Of a stretch of 43,291 nucleotides of DNA, positions 1-9,120 are shown one piece after another. Below the pieces are notes generated by a model. The model was not told where the DNA came from. It saw nothing but the letters and a program-made list of their open reading frames with translations, and did not search any database. This DNA comes from Methylobacteriaceae bacterium (lineage in GTDB: Bacteria > Pseudomonadota > Alphaproteobacteria > Rhizobiales > Beijerinckiaceae), in the NCBI GenBank assembly GCA_947444195.1, contig CANEZL010000039.1, positions 1 to 43,291 of the forward strand, read 5' to 3'. Positions within the stretch are counted from its first letter, which is position 1, and each line of letters begins with the position of its first letter. The position numbers and the translations under genes are program-made.

Positions 1-696
1 CTGACGCTCCAGGCCGTGCGCATGCTCGCCGATGTCGATGCGGTCTTCGCCCTCGACAAGGGGACGCAGAAGGCCGACCTGCTGGACCTGCGCAAAACCA
101 TCTGCGCAGACCATATCCAGAAGCCCTACCGCTTCGTCGCCGTCGAGGATCCGGCCCGCGACCGGCATCCGGCCGATTACGGCGGTACGGTCGAGGCTTG
201 GCATCAGGCCCGCGCCGACCGCCTCGAGGCGGTGATCCGCGACGGCCTCGGGGCAGGGGAGGTGGGTGCGATCCTGGTCTGGGGCGACCCGTCCCTCTAC
301 GACAGCACGCTGCGCGTCCTGGAGCGCATCCGCGCGGCCGGCCGGCTCGACCTCGCCTGGACGGTGGTTCCCGGCATCACCAGCGTGCAGGCCCTGACCG
401 CCGCGCACGCCATCCTGCTCAACCGGATCGGCGCCGACGTGCTGATCACCACCGGACGCAACCTCGCCGCCCAGGGCCTGATCGCCGACAGCACCGTAGT
501 GATGCTGGACGGCGCGCCGCGCTTCGACCATCTCGACCCGGACCTGACGATCTACTGGGGCGCCTATCTGGGCAGCGCCGACGAGATCCTCGTCTCCGGC
601 CGCCTCGGCACGGTGGCCCCCGAGATCCTGCGCCTGCGCACCGAGGCCCGCGCCCGCCACGGCTGGATCATGGACACCTACCTGCTGCGCCGCTGA
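1..696 (+). CDS. cobF: Precorrin-6A synthase (deacetylating), 5' end missing
   Basis: SAM-dependent C1 methyltransferase and deacetylase of the aerobic cobalamin pathway, converting precorrin-5 to precorrin-6A in the cytoplasm. The reading frame is open from base 1 (it reads LTLQAVR before the first internal Met at 16), so the N-terminus with its first glycine-rich SAM loop lies outside the window. About 231 of the usual 250 or so residues are here. Visible family features are the segment VFALDKGTQK, the GDPSLYDSTLR loop and the VPGITSVQAL stretch shared by tetrapyrrole methylases. The CobF assignment over other Cob methylases rests on the DKGTQK region and the C-terminal YWGAYLGS/LVSG stretch. 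It is probably the last gene of a cobalamin operon to the left, because a hairpin cluster follows it directly. Confidence 0.88.
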   Translation: MTLQAVRMLADVDAVFALDKGTQKADLLDLRKTICADHIQKPYRFVAVEDPARDRHPADYGGTVEAWHQARADRLEAVIRDGLGAGEVGAILVWGDPSLYDSTLRVLERIRAAGRLDLAWTVVPGITSVQALTAAHAILLNRIGADVLITTGRNLAAQGLIADSTVVMLDGAPRFDHLDPDLTIYWGAYLGSADEILVSGRLGTVAPEILRLRTEARARHGWIMDTYLLRR

Positions 697-706
697 GTCC
701 GGGTGT

Positions 707-802
707 CGAGAGGGCAGGCCCTCTCGCGGGTCCAGGGCGGAGCCCTGGGAAGACCCTCAGGGCTTCGCCCCGAGACCCCACCAAAGGGACTTGTCCCTTT
801 GG
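707..802. repeat. Four consecutive hairpins after cobF
   Basis: Four stem-loops lie in 96 bases. Stem 1 is 707-714 with 719-726 (8 bp, perfect). Stem 2 is 732-738 with 742-748 (7 bp, CCAGGGC/GCCCTGG). Stem 3 is 756-763 with 767-774 (8 bp, one A:C mismatch, loop TTC). Stem 4 is 781-789 with 794-802 (9 bp, CCAAAGGGA/TCCCTTTGG). No T-run follows any stem. The block resembles an intergenic repeat I associate with Methylobacterium genomes, but that is from memory and not checked. It sits between two genes on the same strand and could end cobF transcription. Confidence 0.75.
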
Positions 803-833
803 AATCCCCGGACTTCCCGCGTACACGGCGCCC

Positions 834-2480
834 ATGCTGGAGCTCAGAGATTATCAGCGCGCGAGCCTCGACGCGCTCCAGGCCGCGTGGGACGGGACAG
901 GGGCGATCCGCGACGGGCTGGTGGTGCTGCCGACAGGCGCGGGCAAGGCCCTCGTCATCGCCGCCCTCGCCCGCGAGACCCTGGCGCGGGCGCCTGAGGC
1001 CCGCATCGCCGTCGTCACCCACAGCCGCGAGCTGATCGCGCAGAACCACCGGGAACTCGTCGGCTACTGGCCGGCGGCGCCGGCTGGGATCTTCTCCGCC
1101 GGGCTCGGGCGGCGCGAGGCGGGCGCGCAGATCCTGGTCTGCGGCATCCAGTCGGTCTGGGACAAACGCGACGCCATCGGCCCGCGCGACCTCGTCATCG
1201 TCGACGAGGCGCACCTGATCCCGCGCGCCGCCGAGACCCGCTACGGCCACTTCCTCGCAGGGATGCGGGCGCTGCGCCCGGAGATGCGCGTCGTCGGCTT
1301 CACGGCGACGCCCTACCGCCTCGACAGCGGGCGCCTCGACGAAGGGGAGGGACGCCTGTTCGAGCGCATCGTCTACGAGGCCAATGTCGGCGACCTGATC
1401 CAGCGGGGCTGGCTCGCGCCCCTCGTCTCGAAGGCGACGCTCACCGTGCTCGACGTCTCCGGCGTCGGACGGCGCGGGGGCGACTACATCCCGAGCCAGC
1501 TCGAGGCGGCGGTGAACCAGGACTGGATCACCCGCGCCGCCGTGGAGGAGATGGCGGGCTACGGCCGGACGCGGCGGGCCTGGCTCGCCTTCTGCGCCGG
1601 CCTCGCCCACGCGCAGGCGGTGCGCGACGCGGTGCGGGCGGAGGGCTTCTCCTGCGAGACGATCTCGGGCGAGACGCCGCGCCGGATGCGCGACCGGACG
1701 ATCCAGGCCTTTCGCGAGGGCCGGATCCGCTGCCTCACCTCGGTGGGTGTGCTCGCCACCGGCTTCAACGTGCCGGAGGTCGACCTCGTCGCCCTGCTCC
1801 GCCCGACCCAGAGCACCGGGCTCTACGTGCAGCAGGTCGGCCGCGCCCTGCGCCGGGCCCCGGGCAAGGCCGATGCGCTGATCCTCGACTATGCCGGCCT
1901 CGTGCGCATGCACGGCCCGGTGGACATCGTCACCGCCCGGACCGCCGCCGCGGTGCGGGGGCGGGAAGGGGTGGCGCGGGCCAAGCCCTGCCCCGGCTGC
2001 GGCGCGCTGATCCCGCTCAACGCCTCGACCTGCGAGCCCTGCTGGGTCGAGCCCGAGGCGGAGGAGGGAGAGGGGGAGGCCAAGCACGAGGCCGCGGCCG
2101 AGGATGCCCTGCCGATCCTCTCCGAGCCCGTGACCGCGGCGCTGCGGGCGGTCTGGCATCCGGTGACCGGATGGGCGCTGGAGGCGGCGCCGGAGGGCCT
2201 CGACGTCACCCTCGCCTGCGGGGACGAGACCTGCCGGATCAGGCTCGGCCTGGAGGGGCGCGGCTACGCCCGCGAGAAGGCCGTCCTGTGGTGGCGCGGC
2301 CTCGGCGGCGGGCGCGACGCGCCGGTGAGCGCGGCCGAGGCGCTCCGGCGCCGGGACGAGCTCGAGCGGCCCGCCCAGCTGCGGGTCCGGCCGGCCGGGC
2401 GCCTCAATGCCGAGGTGAGCCTGCGCTTCCCCGACGGGCGCGTCTTCGCCGATACGCGGCGGATGGAGGATCCGGCCTGA
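834..2480 (+). CDS. DEAD/DEAH-box SF2 helicase, RadD/YejH-like, with zinc finger
   Basis: ATP-dependent superfamily 2 nucleic-acid helicase, 548 residues, resembling RadD (YejH), a DNA-repair factor in E. coli. Helicase motifs are in the right order: YQRASLDAL near residue 7 (Q-like), Walker A PTGAGK with Lys38, VDEAH, FTATPYR (motif III), ATGFNVPEVD (motif V) and QQVGRALRR (motif VI). A four-cysteine zinc finger, CPGCG...CEPC, follows the helicase core as in RadD. The last 140 residues are acidic then mixed and I do not recognise them. The frame is open upstream to 198, but ATG 834 gives the conserved N-terminus (LRDYQ) and avoids translating the hairpin cluster. Repair as the role is inferred from the family. 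Confidence 0.85.
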   Translation: MLELRDYQRASLDALQAAWDGTGAIRDGLVVLPTGAGKALVIAALARETLARAPEARIAVVTHSRELIAQNHRELVGYWPAAPAGIFSAGLGRREAGAQILVCGIQSVWDKRDAIGPRDLVIVDEAHLIPRAAETRYGHFLAGMRALRPEMRVVGFTATPYRLDSGRLDEGEGRLFERIVYEANVGDLIQRGWLAPLVSKATLTVLDVSGVGRRGGDYIPSQLEAAVNQDWITRAAVEEMAGYGRTRRAWLAFCAGLAHAQAVRDAVRAEGFSCETISGETPRRMRDRTIQAFREGRIRCLTSVGVLATGFNVPEVDLVALLRPTQSTGLYVQQVGRALRRAPGKADALILDYAGLVRMHGPVDIVTARTAAAVRGREGVARAKPCPGCGALIPLNASTCEPCWVEPEAEEGEGEAKHEAAAEDALPILSEPVTAALRAVWHPVTGWALEAAPEGLDVTLACGDETCRIRLGLEGRGYAREKAVLWWRGLGGGRDAPVSAAEALRRRDELERPAQLRVRPAGRLNAEVSLRFPDGRVFADTRRMEDPA

Positions 2481-2487
2481 CGGGTCC

Positions 2488-3018
2488 TCAGGCGCCGGCC
2501 TGCTCGTGCGTCTCCTCGCCCGCCGGCTTGCCGTCGTCGCGGGCGCGGTGGAGCAGGAAGATCGCCAGCACCATCGTCAGGATCAGGGCGGCCAGGACGG
2601 CGAGCTCGATCATCGAGGCCTGGAACAGGGCCTGCTTCTCCGGCGACCAGTCCTTGGCGTGGGTGATCTCCGAGGATTGCAGGGTGATCACCAGCACCCG
2701 CCGGATCGAGGCGATGAGCCCGACGATGAGGAAGGGCTCGCAGGTGAGTTTGCCCGAGCGCATCGACACCCGCACGGTGTGCAGGATCTCGATGAGCATC
2801 AGCAGGAACAGCAGCCGGTCCACCACCTCCAGGATCTGATCGGCCCCGCCGAGGGCCCGCATCGCGCTCCAGGTGAGCGCCGCGGCGTCGATCAGCGCGA
2901 CGAGGGCGGTGAGGGCGAGCAGGATGCCGAGCGCCGCGTAGATCGCGTGCTCGGTGTGGAGGAAGATGAAGCTCGCCGCGCGCGTGAGCCGGCCCTGATC
3001 GTCCTTCTCCTCGGACAT
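2488..3018 (-). CDS. PsiE-like inner-membrane protein
   Basis: Protein of 176 residues with about four predicted membrane helices: residues near 25-45 (YAALGILLALTALVALI), 60-80 (LLFLLMLIEILHTV), 95-115 (FLIVGLIASIRRVLVI) and 140-160 (LAVLAALILTMVLAIFLL). The EILHTVRVSMRSG and IASIRRVLVI segments match the phosphate-starvation-inducible PsiE family, whose biochemical role is unknown. ATG 3018 is chosen because the extension to 3129 is arginine-rich and contains no recognisable helix. The gene is convergent with the helicase (7 bp gap) and co-oriented with the globin gene, 136 bp away. No Pho-box was sought systematically. Confidence 0.72.
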   Translation of the reverse strand: MSEEKDDQGRLTRAASFIFLHTEHAIYAALGILLALTALVALIDAAALTWSAMRALGGADQILEVVDRLLFLLMLIEILHTVRVSMRSGKLTCEPFLIVGLIASIRRVLVITLQSSEITHAKDWSPEKQALFQASMIELAVLAALILTMVLAIFLLHRARDDGKPAGEETHEQAGA

Positions 3019-3154
3019 GGCGCGCTGCCTCCGTCTGTCGCGGCGATCAGACAGGATCGGCGGGCCGCCGTCCAGCAGCGCCGCGCCCGGGGCGCGGCGG
3101 GGAGGCCGACGACGGTCCCGTTTTGACACGCGCTCCGCCGCGCCGGCGGCGGCT

Positions 3155-3571
3155 CTACGACCGGGGAGGGGGCTCGCCGCGCCCCTGCCCGGCCGCCGGG
3201 CCGGGGGCGAAGAACAGGCCGGCCTTCAGGCTGTCGCCGATGCGCTCGGCCCGCGCGATCAGGACGGCGGCGGTCTCCGGCGCGAAATGCGCCCGCGCCG
3301 TCTCCACGAACAGGCCGAGCCAGCGCGCGAAATGGGCGGGGGTGAGCGTGCGGAGGGCCAGGTGCCGGCCGAACGGGTTTCCCTTGTAGCGCCCGGTCTT
3401 CAGGAGGACCGAGGACCAGAAGTCCCGGATCGTCGCCATGTGCTGGGGCCAGTCGGGCGGGGCGATGGCCGCGGCGAAGACCGGGCCGACCAGGGGATCG
3501 ACCCGCACGCGGGCGTAGAAGGCGTCGAGGAAGCGCGCGAGGCTCGCCTCGTCGAGGGACGGATCGGACAT
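3155..3571 (-). CDS. Group III truncated hemoglobin
   Basis: Small haem protein of 138 residues. The segment FWSSVLLKTGRYKGNPFGRHLAL (residues 51-73) followed by LTPAHFARWLGLFVET is characteristic of group III truncated globins; His70 is the likely proximal haem ligand. The C-terminal tail (GPAAGQGRGEPPPRS) is low complexity and probably disordered. Members of this group are thought to act in redox, oxygen or nitric-oxide chemistry, but their substrates are poorly settled. ATG 3571 fits the family length. A double palindrome at 3636-3668, about 65-97 bp upstream, is the obvious candidate control region. Confidence 0.85.
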   Translation of the reverse strand: MSDPSLDEASLARFLDAFYARVRVDPLVGPVFAAAIAPPDWPQHMATIRDFWSSVLLKTGRYKGNPFGRHLALRTLTPAHFARWLGLFVETARAHFAPETAAVLIARAERIGDSLKAGLFFAPGPAAGQGRGEPPPRS

Positions 3572-3635
3572 GTCTCTGGCATGCCAGTGGCGGCCGGCCG
3601 CATCAAGGGGGGCGACGAACCCCCTCGCCCGGTCC

Positions 3636-3668
3636 GGAACCCGATCAGGTTCCATAATATATCTTATG
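3636..3668. promoter_or_regulatory. Adjoining palindromes upstream of the globin gene
   Basis: Two inverted repeats share base 3653. The first is GGAACCcgatcaGGTTCC at 3636-3653, with perfect 6-bp arms. The second is CATAAtatatcTTATG at 3653-3668, in which 14 of 16 bases are symmetric. They form an AT-rich island in otherwise GC-rich DNA, upstream of the globin on the minus strand and about 390 bp before the kdp genes. They are a candidate operator and promoter region. I cannot name the regulator; an Rrf2/NsrR- or FNR-type site is possible but the sequence does not match a consensus well. The rest of 3572-4055 is GC-rich and, apart from the 11-bp repeats at 3936, shows nothing I can name. Confidence 0.5.
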
Positions 3669-3935
3669 CGAATTCCGGACCTGGGCGGAAATCCGGTTCC
3701 TGGGCCATCCCGGCACACCCCGGCTAGGGCGCCCGGGGACGACCCGGAGCGCCCTCGCCTCCCGCGGGCGGCGGAGCGTTCGGGATCCTCCGGGGACGGC
3801 CGGGAGCGCGTCCGGGACGCTGGCCCATCGCCGCGGTCCGTCCGTAGAGGTGGCGGGAGGCGGTGGCGGGAGGAGGCGGGTCGGGTGGCCGCCGGGCCCC
3901 TCCCCGGCACGGGGCACGGGGTCGCGCCGGCCCCG

Positions 3936-3961
3936 GATCCTGATGGGATCCTTATGGGATC
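3936..3961 (+). promoter_or_regulatory. Tandem 11-bp direct repeats upstream of kdp (candidate KdpE box)
   Basis: GATCCTGATGG (3936-3946) is followed directly by GATCCTTATGG (3947-3957) and by GATC (3958-3961). OmpR/PhoB-family regulators such as KdpE bind two direct repeats spaced 11 bp apart, so the spacing suits the regulator encoded in this operon. The repeats lie 95-120 bp before the first kdp microprotein. The assignment to KdpE is inference; the E. coli KdpE site is AT-rich and not similar. Confidence 0.42.
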
Positions 3962-4055
3962 GGCCTCCGCTCCCTCTCGAACCCTAACGCGGTTCCCGTC
4001 CACATTCGGGGTCGGCGGGCCGGTTGCGGCCCGCCGAACGGATACGGACCCCGCC

Positions 4056-4139
4056 ATGCTCGACATCGCCTTCATCGCCGCGGGCCTCGCCTTCTTCGGC
4101 CTGGCCGCGGGCTACGCCGCGCTCTGCGCGCGCCTCTGA
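4056..4139 (+). CDS. 27-residue single-helix membrane microprotein at head of kdp operon
   Basis: ORF of 27 residues (MLDIAFIAAGLAFFGLAAGY then AALCARL) that is one hydrophobic helix with a short basic tail. It lies 10 bp before kdpF and in the same orientation, so it is probably co-transcribed. Small helices of this kind precede kdpF in some other kdp operons as I remember it, usually unnamed. It could be an extra KdpF-like stabilising subunit. The coding claim rests on position, hydrophobicity and absence of other explanation; I see no strong Shine-Dalgarno sequence. Confidence 0.5.
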   Translation: MLDIAFIAAGLAFFGLAAGYAALCARL

Positions 4140-4149
4140 GGGGCCGCCG

Positions 4150-4239
4150 ATGACCCTCGACCTCGCCCTCGGCGGCCTCGTGACCGCGGGGCTCCTCGCC
4201 TACCTCACCATCGCCCTCCTCCGCCCCGAGCGGTTCTGA
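4150..4239 (+). CDS. kdpF: Potassium-transporting ATPase small subunit KdpF
   Basis: Peptide of 29 residues: one hydrophobic helix (LALGGLVTAGLLAYLTIALL) ending in RPERF, the usual KdpF ending. KdpF is a one-helix subunit that stabilises the KdpFABC complex in the inner membrane. A GAGGGG sequence just upstream of ATG 4150 serves as ribosome-binding site. kdpA begins 23 bp after the stop. Size and position are typical. Confidence 0.88.
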   Translation: MTLDLALGGLVTAGLLAYLTIALLRPERF

Positions 4240-4262
4240 GCGGCCCTGACGGACCAACCCCC

Positions 4263-5978
4263 ATGACCCTCAACGGCTGGCTTCAGATCGCGCTGTTCTG
4301 CGCGGTCGTCCTGGCGCTCGTGAAGCCGCTCGGCTGGTACATGACGCGCGTCTTCGCCGGCGAGCGCACCCCGCTCTCGCCCGTGCTCGCCCCGGTCGAG
4401 CGCGGGCTCTACCGCGCGGCGGGCATCGACGCCGGCCACGAGCAGACATGGCTCGGCTACGGCCTCGCCGTGCTCGCCTTCCACCTGCTCGGCTTCGTGC
4501 TGCTCTACGCGGTGCTGCGCCTGCAGGCGGTGCTGCCGCTGAACCCGATGGATCAGCCGGCGGTCGCCCCGGACCTCGCCTTCAACACCGCGGCGAGCTT
4601 CGTCACCAACACCAACTGGCAGAATTACGGGGGCGAGAGCACCCTCTCCTATCTCAGCCAGATGCTGGGGCTGACGCACCAGAACTTCCTCTCGGCGGCC
4701 ACCGGCATCGCGCTGGCGCTCGCCCTGATCCGCGGGTTCAGTCGCGCCTCGGCGCGGACTGTGGGCTCGTTCTGGGTCGACCTGACCCGCTGCACCCTCT
4801 ACGTGCTGCTGCCGCTCTGCCTCGTCTACGCGCTGTTCCTCGTGGGGCAGGGCATGCCGCAGACGCTCGCGCCCTCCGTCGAGGCCACGACCCTGGAGGG
4901 CGCCCGGCAGACCATCGCGGTCGGCCCGGTGGCGAGCCAGGTCGCCATCAAGATGCTCGGCACCAACGGCGGCGGCTTCTTCAACGCCAACGCCGCGCAC
5001 CCGTTCGAGAACCCCACCGCCCTGTCGAACTTCGTGCAGATGGTGTCGATCTTCGCGCTCGGCGCCGCGCTCACCAACGTGTTCGGCCGCATGGTCGGGG
5101 ATGAGCGCCAGGGCTGGGCCCTCCTCGCCGCCATGGGCGTCCTCTTCCTCGCCGGCGTCGCCGTGACCTACGCCGGCGAGGCGACCGGGAGCGGGGTCCT
5201 CGACGGACTGGGCCTGACCGGGGGCAACATGGAGGGCAAGGAGGTCCGCTTCGGCATCCTCGCCTCCGCCCTGTTCGCGGTGGTGACGACGGCGGCCTCC
5301 TGCGGCGCGGTCAACGCCATGCACGACAGCTTCACGGCCCTCGGCGGCCTCGTCCCGCTGGTCAACATGCAGCTCGGCGAGATCATCGTCGGCGGCGTGG
5401 GCGCGGGCCTCTACGGCATGCTGGTCTTCGTGGTGGTGGCGATCTTCGTGGCCGGGCTGATGGTCGGGCGCACGCCCGAGTATCTCGGCAAGAAGATCGA
5501 GGCGCGGGAGGTGAAGATGGCCATGCTCGCCATCCTCTGCCTGCCCCTGATGATGCTCGGCGGCACGGCCCTGGCCACGGTGCTGCCGGCCGGGCTCGCG
5601 GGGCCCGCCAATGCCGGCCCGCACGGCTTCTCCGAGATCCTCTACGCCTTCACCTCGGCGGCGGCCAACAACGGCTCGGCCTTCGGGGGCTTGAGCGGGA
5701 ACACGCCGTTCTACAACGGCCTGCTGGCGCTCGGCATGCTCGTCGGACGCTTCTTCGTCATCGTCCCGGCGCTGGCCATCGCGGGCTCGCTCGCCGCCAA
5801 GAAGACCCTGCCCGCCTCCGCCGGCACCTTTCCGACCGATAGCGGCCTGTTCGTCGGCCTCCTCGTCGGCGTCATCCTGATCGTCGGCGGGCTGACCTTC
5901 TTCCCCGCCCTGGCCCTCGGCCCCGTGGTCGAGCACCTCGCGGGGGCGGCCGGCCAGACTTATCCGGCGGGCGGCTGA
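4263..5978 (+). CDS. kdpA: Potassium-transporting ATPase channel subunit KdpA
   Basis: Protein of 571 residues, about ten membrane helices, that forms the potassium-selective pore of the KdpFABC high-affinity uptake pump. All four selectivity-filter regions are visible: FNTAASFVTNTNWQNYGGES, TNGGGFFNANAAHPFENP, CGAVNAMHDSFTALGG and AAANNGSAFGGLSGN. Length matches the family. It is followed 94 bp later by a possible microprotein and then kdpB. Confidence 0.97.
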   Translation: MTLNGWLQIALFCAVVLALVKPLGWYMTRVFAGERTPLSPVLAPVERGLYRAAGIDAGHEQTWLGYGLAVLAFHLLGFVLLYAVLRLQAVLPLNPMDQPAVAPDLAFNTAASFVTNTNWQNYGGESTLSYLSQMLGLTHQNFLSAATGIALALALIRGFSRASARTVGSFWVDLTRCTLYVLLPLCLVYALFLVGQGMPQTLAPSVEATTLEGARQTIAVGPVASQVAIKMLGTNGGGFFNANAAHPFENPTALSNFVQMVSIFALGAALTNVFGRMVGDERQGWALLAAMGVLFLAGVAVTYAGEATGSGVLDGLGLTGGNMEGKEVRFGILASALFAVVTTAASCGAVNAMHDSFTALGGLVPLVNMQLGEIIVGGVGAGLYGMLVFVVVAIFVAGLMVGRTPEYLGKKIEAREVKMAMLAILCLPLMMLGGTALATVLPAGLAGPANAGPHGFSEILYAFTSAAANNGSAFGGLSGNTPFYNGLLALGMLVGRFFVIVPALAIAGSLAAKKTLPASAGTFPTDSGLFVGLLVGVILIVGGLTFFPALALGPVVEHLAGAAGQTYPAGG

Positions 5979-6072
5979 GATGCGGCGCTCCCTCCCGTCC
6001 CGGCGCATGCCGCGCCATCACCTGATGCCCCACAGGCCGTCCCACCGGGCCCACGGCGCGGCGCCCAGGCCG

Positions 6073-6168
6073 ATGCGCACCTCGGACCTCGTCCTGGCGC
6101 TCCTCGGCGTGGTCCTCCTCGGGGGCCTCGCCCTCACCGCGGCCTTCGCCCTGACCGCCGCGCCCTGA
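6073..6168 (+). CDS. Possible 31-residue membrane microprotein between kdpA and kdpB
   Basis: MRTSDLVLALLGVVLLGGLA continuing into LTAAFALTAAP: one hydrophobic helix with a short polar start. The frame also opens at 5980, one base after the kdpA stop, but that 31-residue extension is Arg/His/Pro-rich and looks like untranslated sequence. The 31-residue form is close in size to KdpF (29) and the 4056 peptide (27). I see no strong Shine-Dalgarno sequence, so translation is uncertain. If real, this kdp operon has three single-helix peptides. Confidence 0.4.
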   Translation: MRTSDLVLALLGVVLLGGLALTAAFALTAAP

Positions 6169-6229
6169 ACCCCCGCGCGGCCCGGCCGGACGCACCGGGC
6201 CCCTGCCCTTCCCACGGACGCAACCAGCC

Positions 6230-8318
<2,089 letters not shown>

Positions 8319-8320
<2 letters not shown>

Positions 8321-8420
8321 AGCAGGCTGCTTTCTCACGGAAACGGCAGCCTGCTCTATCTCCTTGTGGTCGCACGATGATTTCGGAAAACCGGATTCCA
8401 CTTTTCCGCATCGAGCCCTA
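8319..8420 (+). repeat. Dispersed two-hairpin repeat, copy 1 (kdpB-kdpC junction)
   Basis: Hairpin A: a perfect 12-bp stem, 8319-8330 with 8346-8357, and a 15-nt loop. Hairpin B: an inner stem CGGAAAA/TTTTCCG and an outer GCACGA paired with TCGAGC (one mismatch). The sequence matches 14182-14284 read on the minus strand over its whole length, and the second half matches 38531-38583. The element begins on the kdpB stop codon, so it lies inside the kdp transcript. It belongs to a family of palindromic repeats that I recognise as common in Rhizobiales genomes. Confidence 0.85.
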
Positions 8421-8504
8421 GTCATCGCCGGTGCCGCACCCTCTCCCGGGGGCCGGCATCCGCCCCGGCCGGGAGAGCGCTCCCAGGCCTCAGGAAGACC
8501 CGTC

Positions 8505-9110
8505 ATGCTCCCCCATCTCCGCCCCGCCCTCGTCCTGCTCGCAGCCCTGACGGCGGTCACGGGCCTCGCCTATCCCCTCGCCGTGACCGGCATCGCCGGG
8601 GCCGTCTTCCCCGCCGGGGCCGCCGGCAGCCTGATCGAGCGCGACGGCCGGGTCGTGGGCTCCGCGCTGATCGGGCAGAGCTTCACCGGGGCCGGCTACT
8701 TCCACGGCCGGCCCTCGGCCACCACCGCGGCGGACCCCGCCGATGCCGCCAGGACCGTGCCGGCCCCCTACAACGCGGCCGCTTCCGCGGGCTCGAATCT
8801 CGGGCCCACCAGCGCGGCCCTCGCCGAGCGGGTGAAGGGCGACCTCGCCGCGCTGCGGGCGGAGAACCCGGGCCGGCCGGTGCCGGTCGACCTCGTCACG
8901 GCGAGCGGATCGGGCCTCGACCCCGACCTCTCGCCGGAGGCCGCCCTGTTCCAGGTGCCGCGCGTTGCCAAGGCCCGGGATCTGCCCGAGGACAGGCTCC
9001 GAGACCTCGTGGCCGGGAAGGTCCAGGGCCGTACCTTCGGCCTGCTGGGCGAGCCGCGGGTCAACGTCCTGGCCCTGAACCTCGCCCTGGACGACCTCGC
9101 ACGGCGCTGA
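8505..9110 (+). CDS. kdpC: Potassium-transporting ATPase subunit KdpC
   Basis: Protein of 201 residues with a single N-terminal membrane helix (LVLLAALTAVTGLAYPLAV) and a periplasmic domain; it assists ATP binding and assembly of the Kdp pump. The segment IGQSFTGAGYFHGRPSA is the family signature, and the C-terminus (RTFGLLGEPRVNVLALNLAL) is typical. ATG 8505 has AGGAAG at 8492-8497. The frame opens earlier, inside the repeat element, but that part is not conserved-looking. kdpD starts 10 bp after the stop. Confidence 0.96.
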   Translation: MLPHLRPALVLLAALTAVTGLAYPLAVTGIAGAVFPAGAAGSLIERDGRVVGSALIGQSFTGAGYFHGRPSATTAADPADAARTVPAPYNAAASAGSNLGPTSAALAERVKGDLAALRAENPGRPVPVDLVTASGSGLDPDLSPEAALFQVPRVAKARDLPEDRLRDLVAGKVQGRTFGLLGEPRVNVLALNLALDDLARR

Positions 9111-9120
9111 GACGCGGAGC

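Noticed and set aside
3572..4055. EcfG-type (GGAAC-N16/17-CGTT) general-stress promoter before the globin and elsewhere
   Set aside because: GGAAC occurs at 3636 but no CGTT at the right spacing was found on either strand.
5980..6072. N-terminal extension of the kdpA-kdpB microprotein
   Set aside because: The 31-residue part is Arg/His/Pro-rich with no sign of conservation; the shorter form from 6073 is more plausible.
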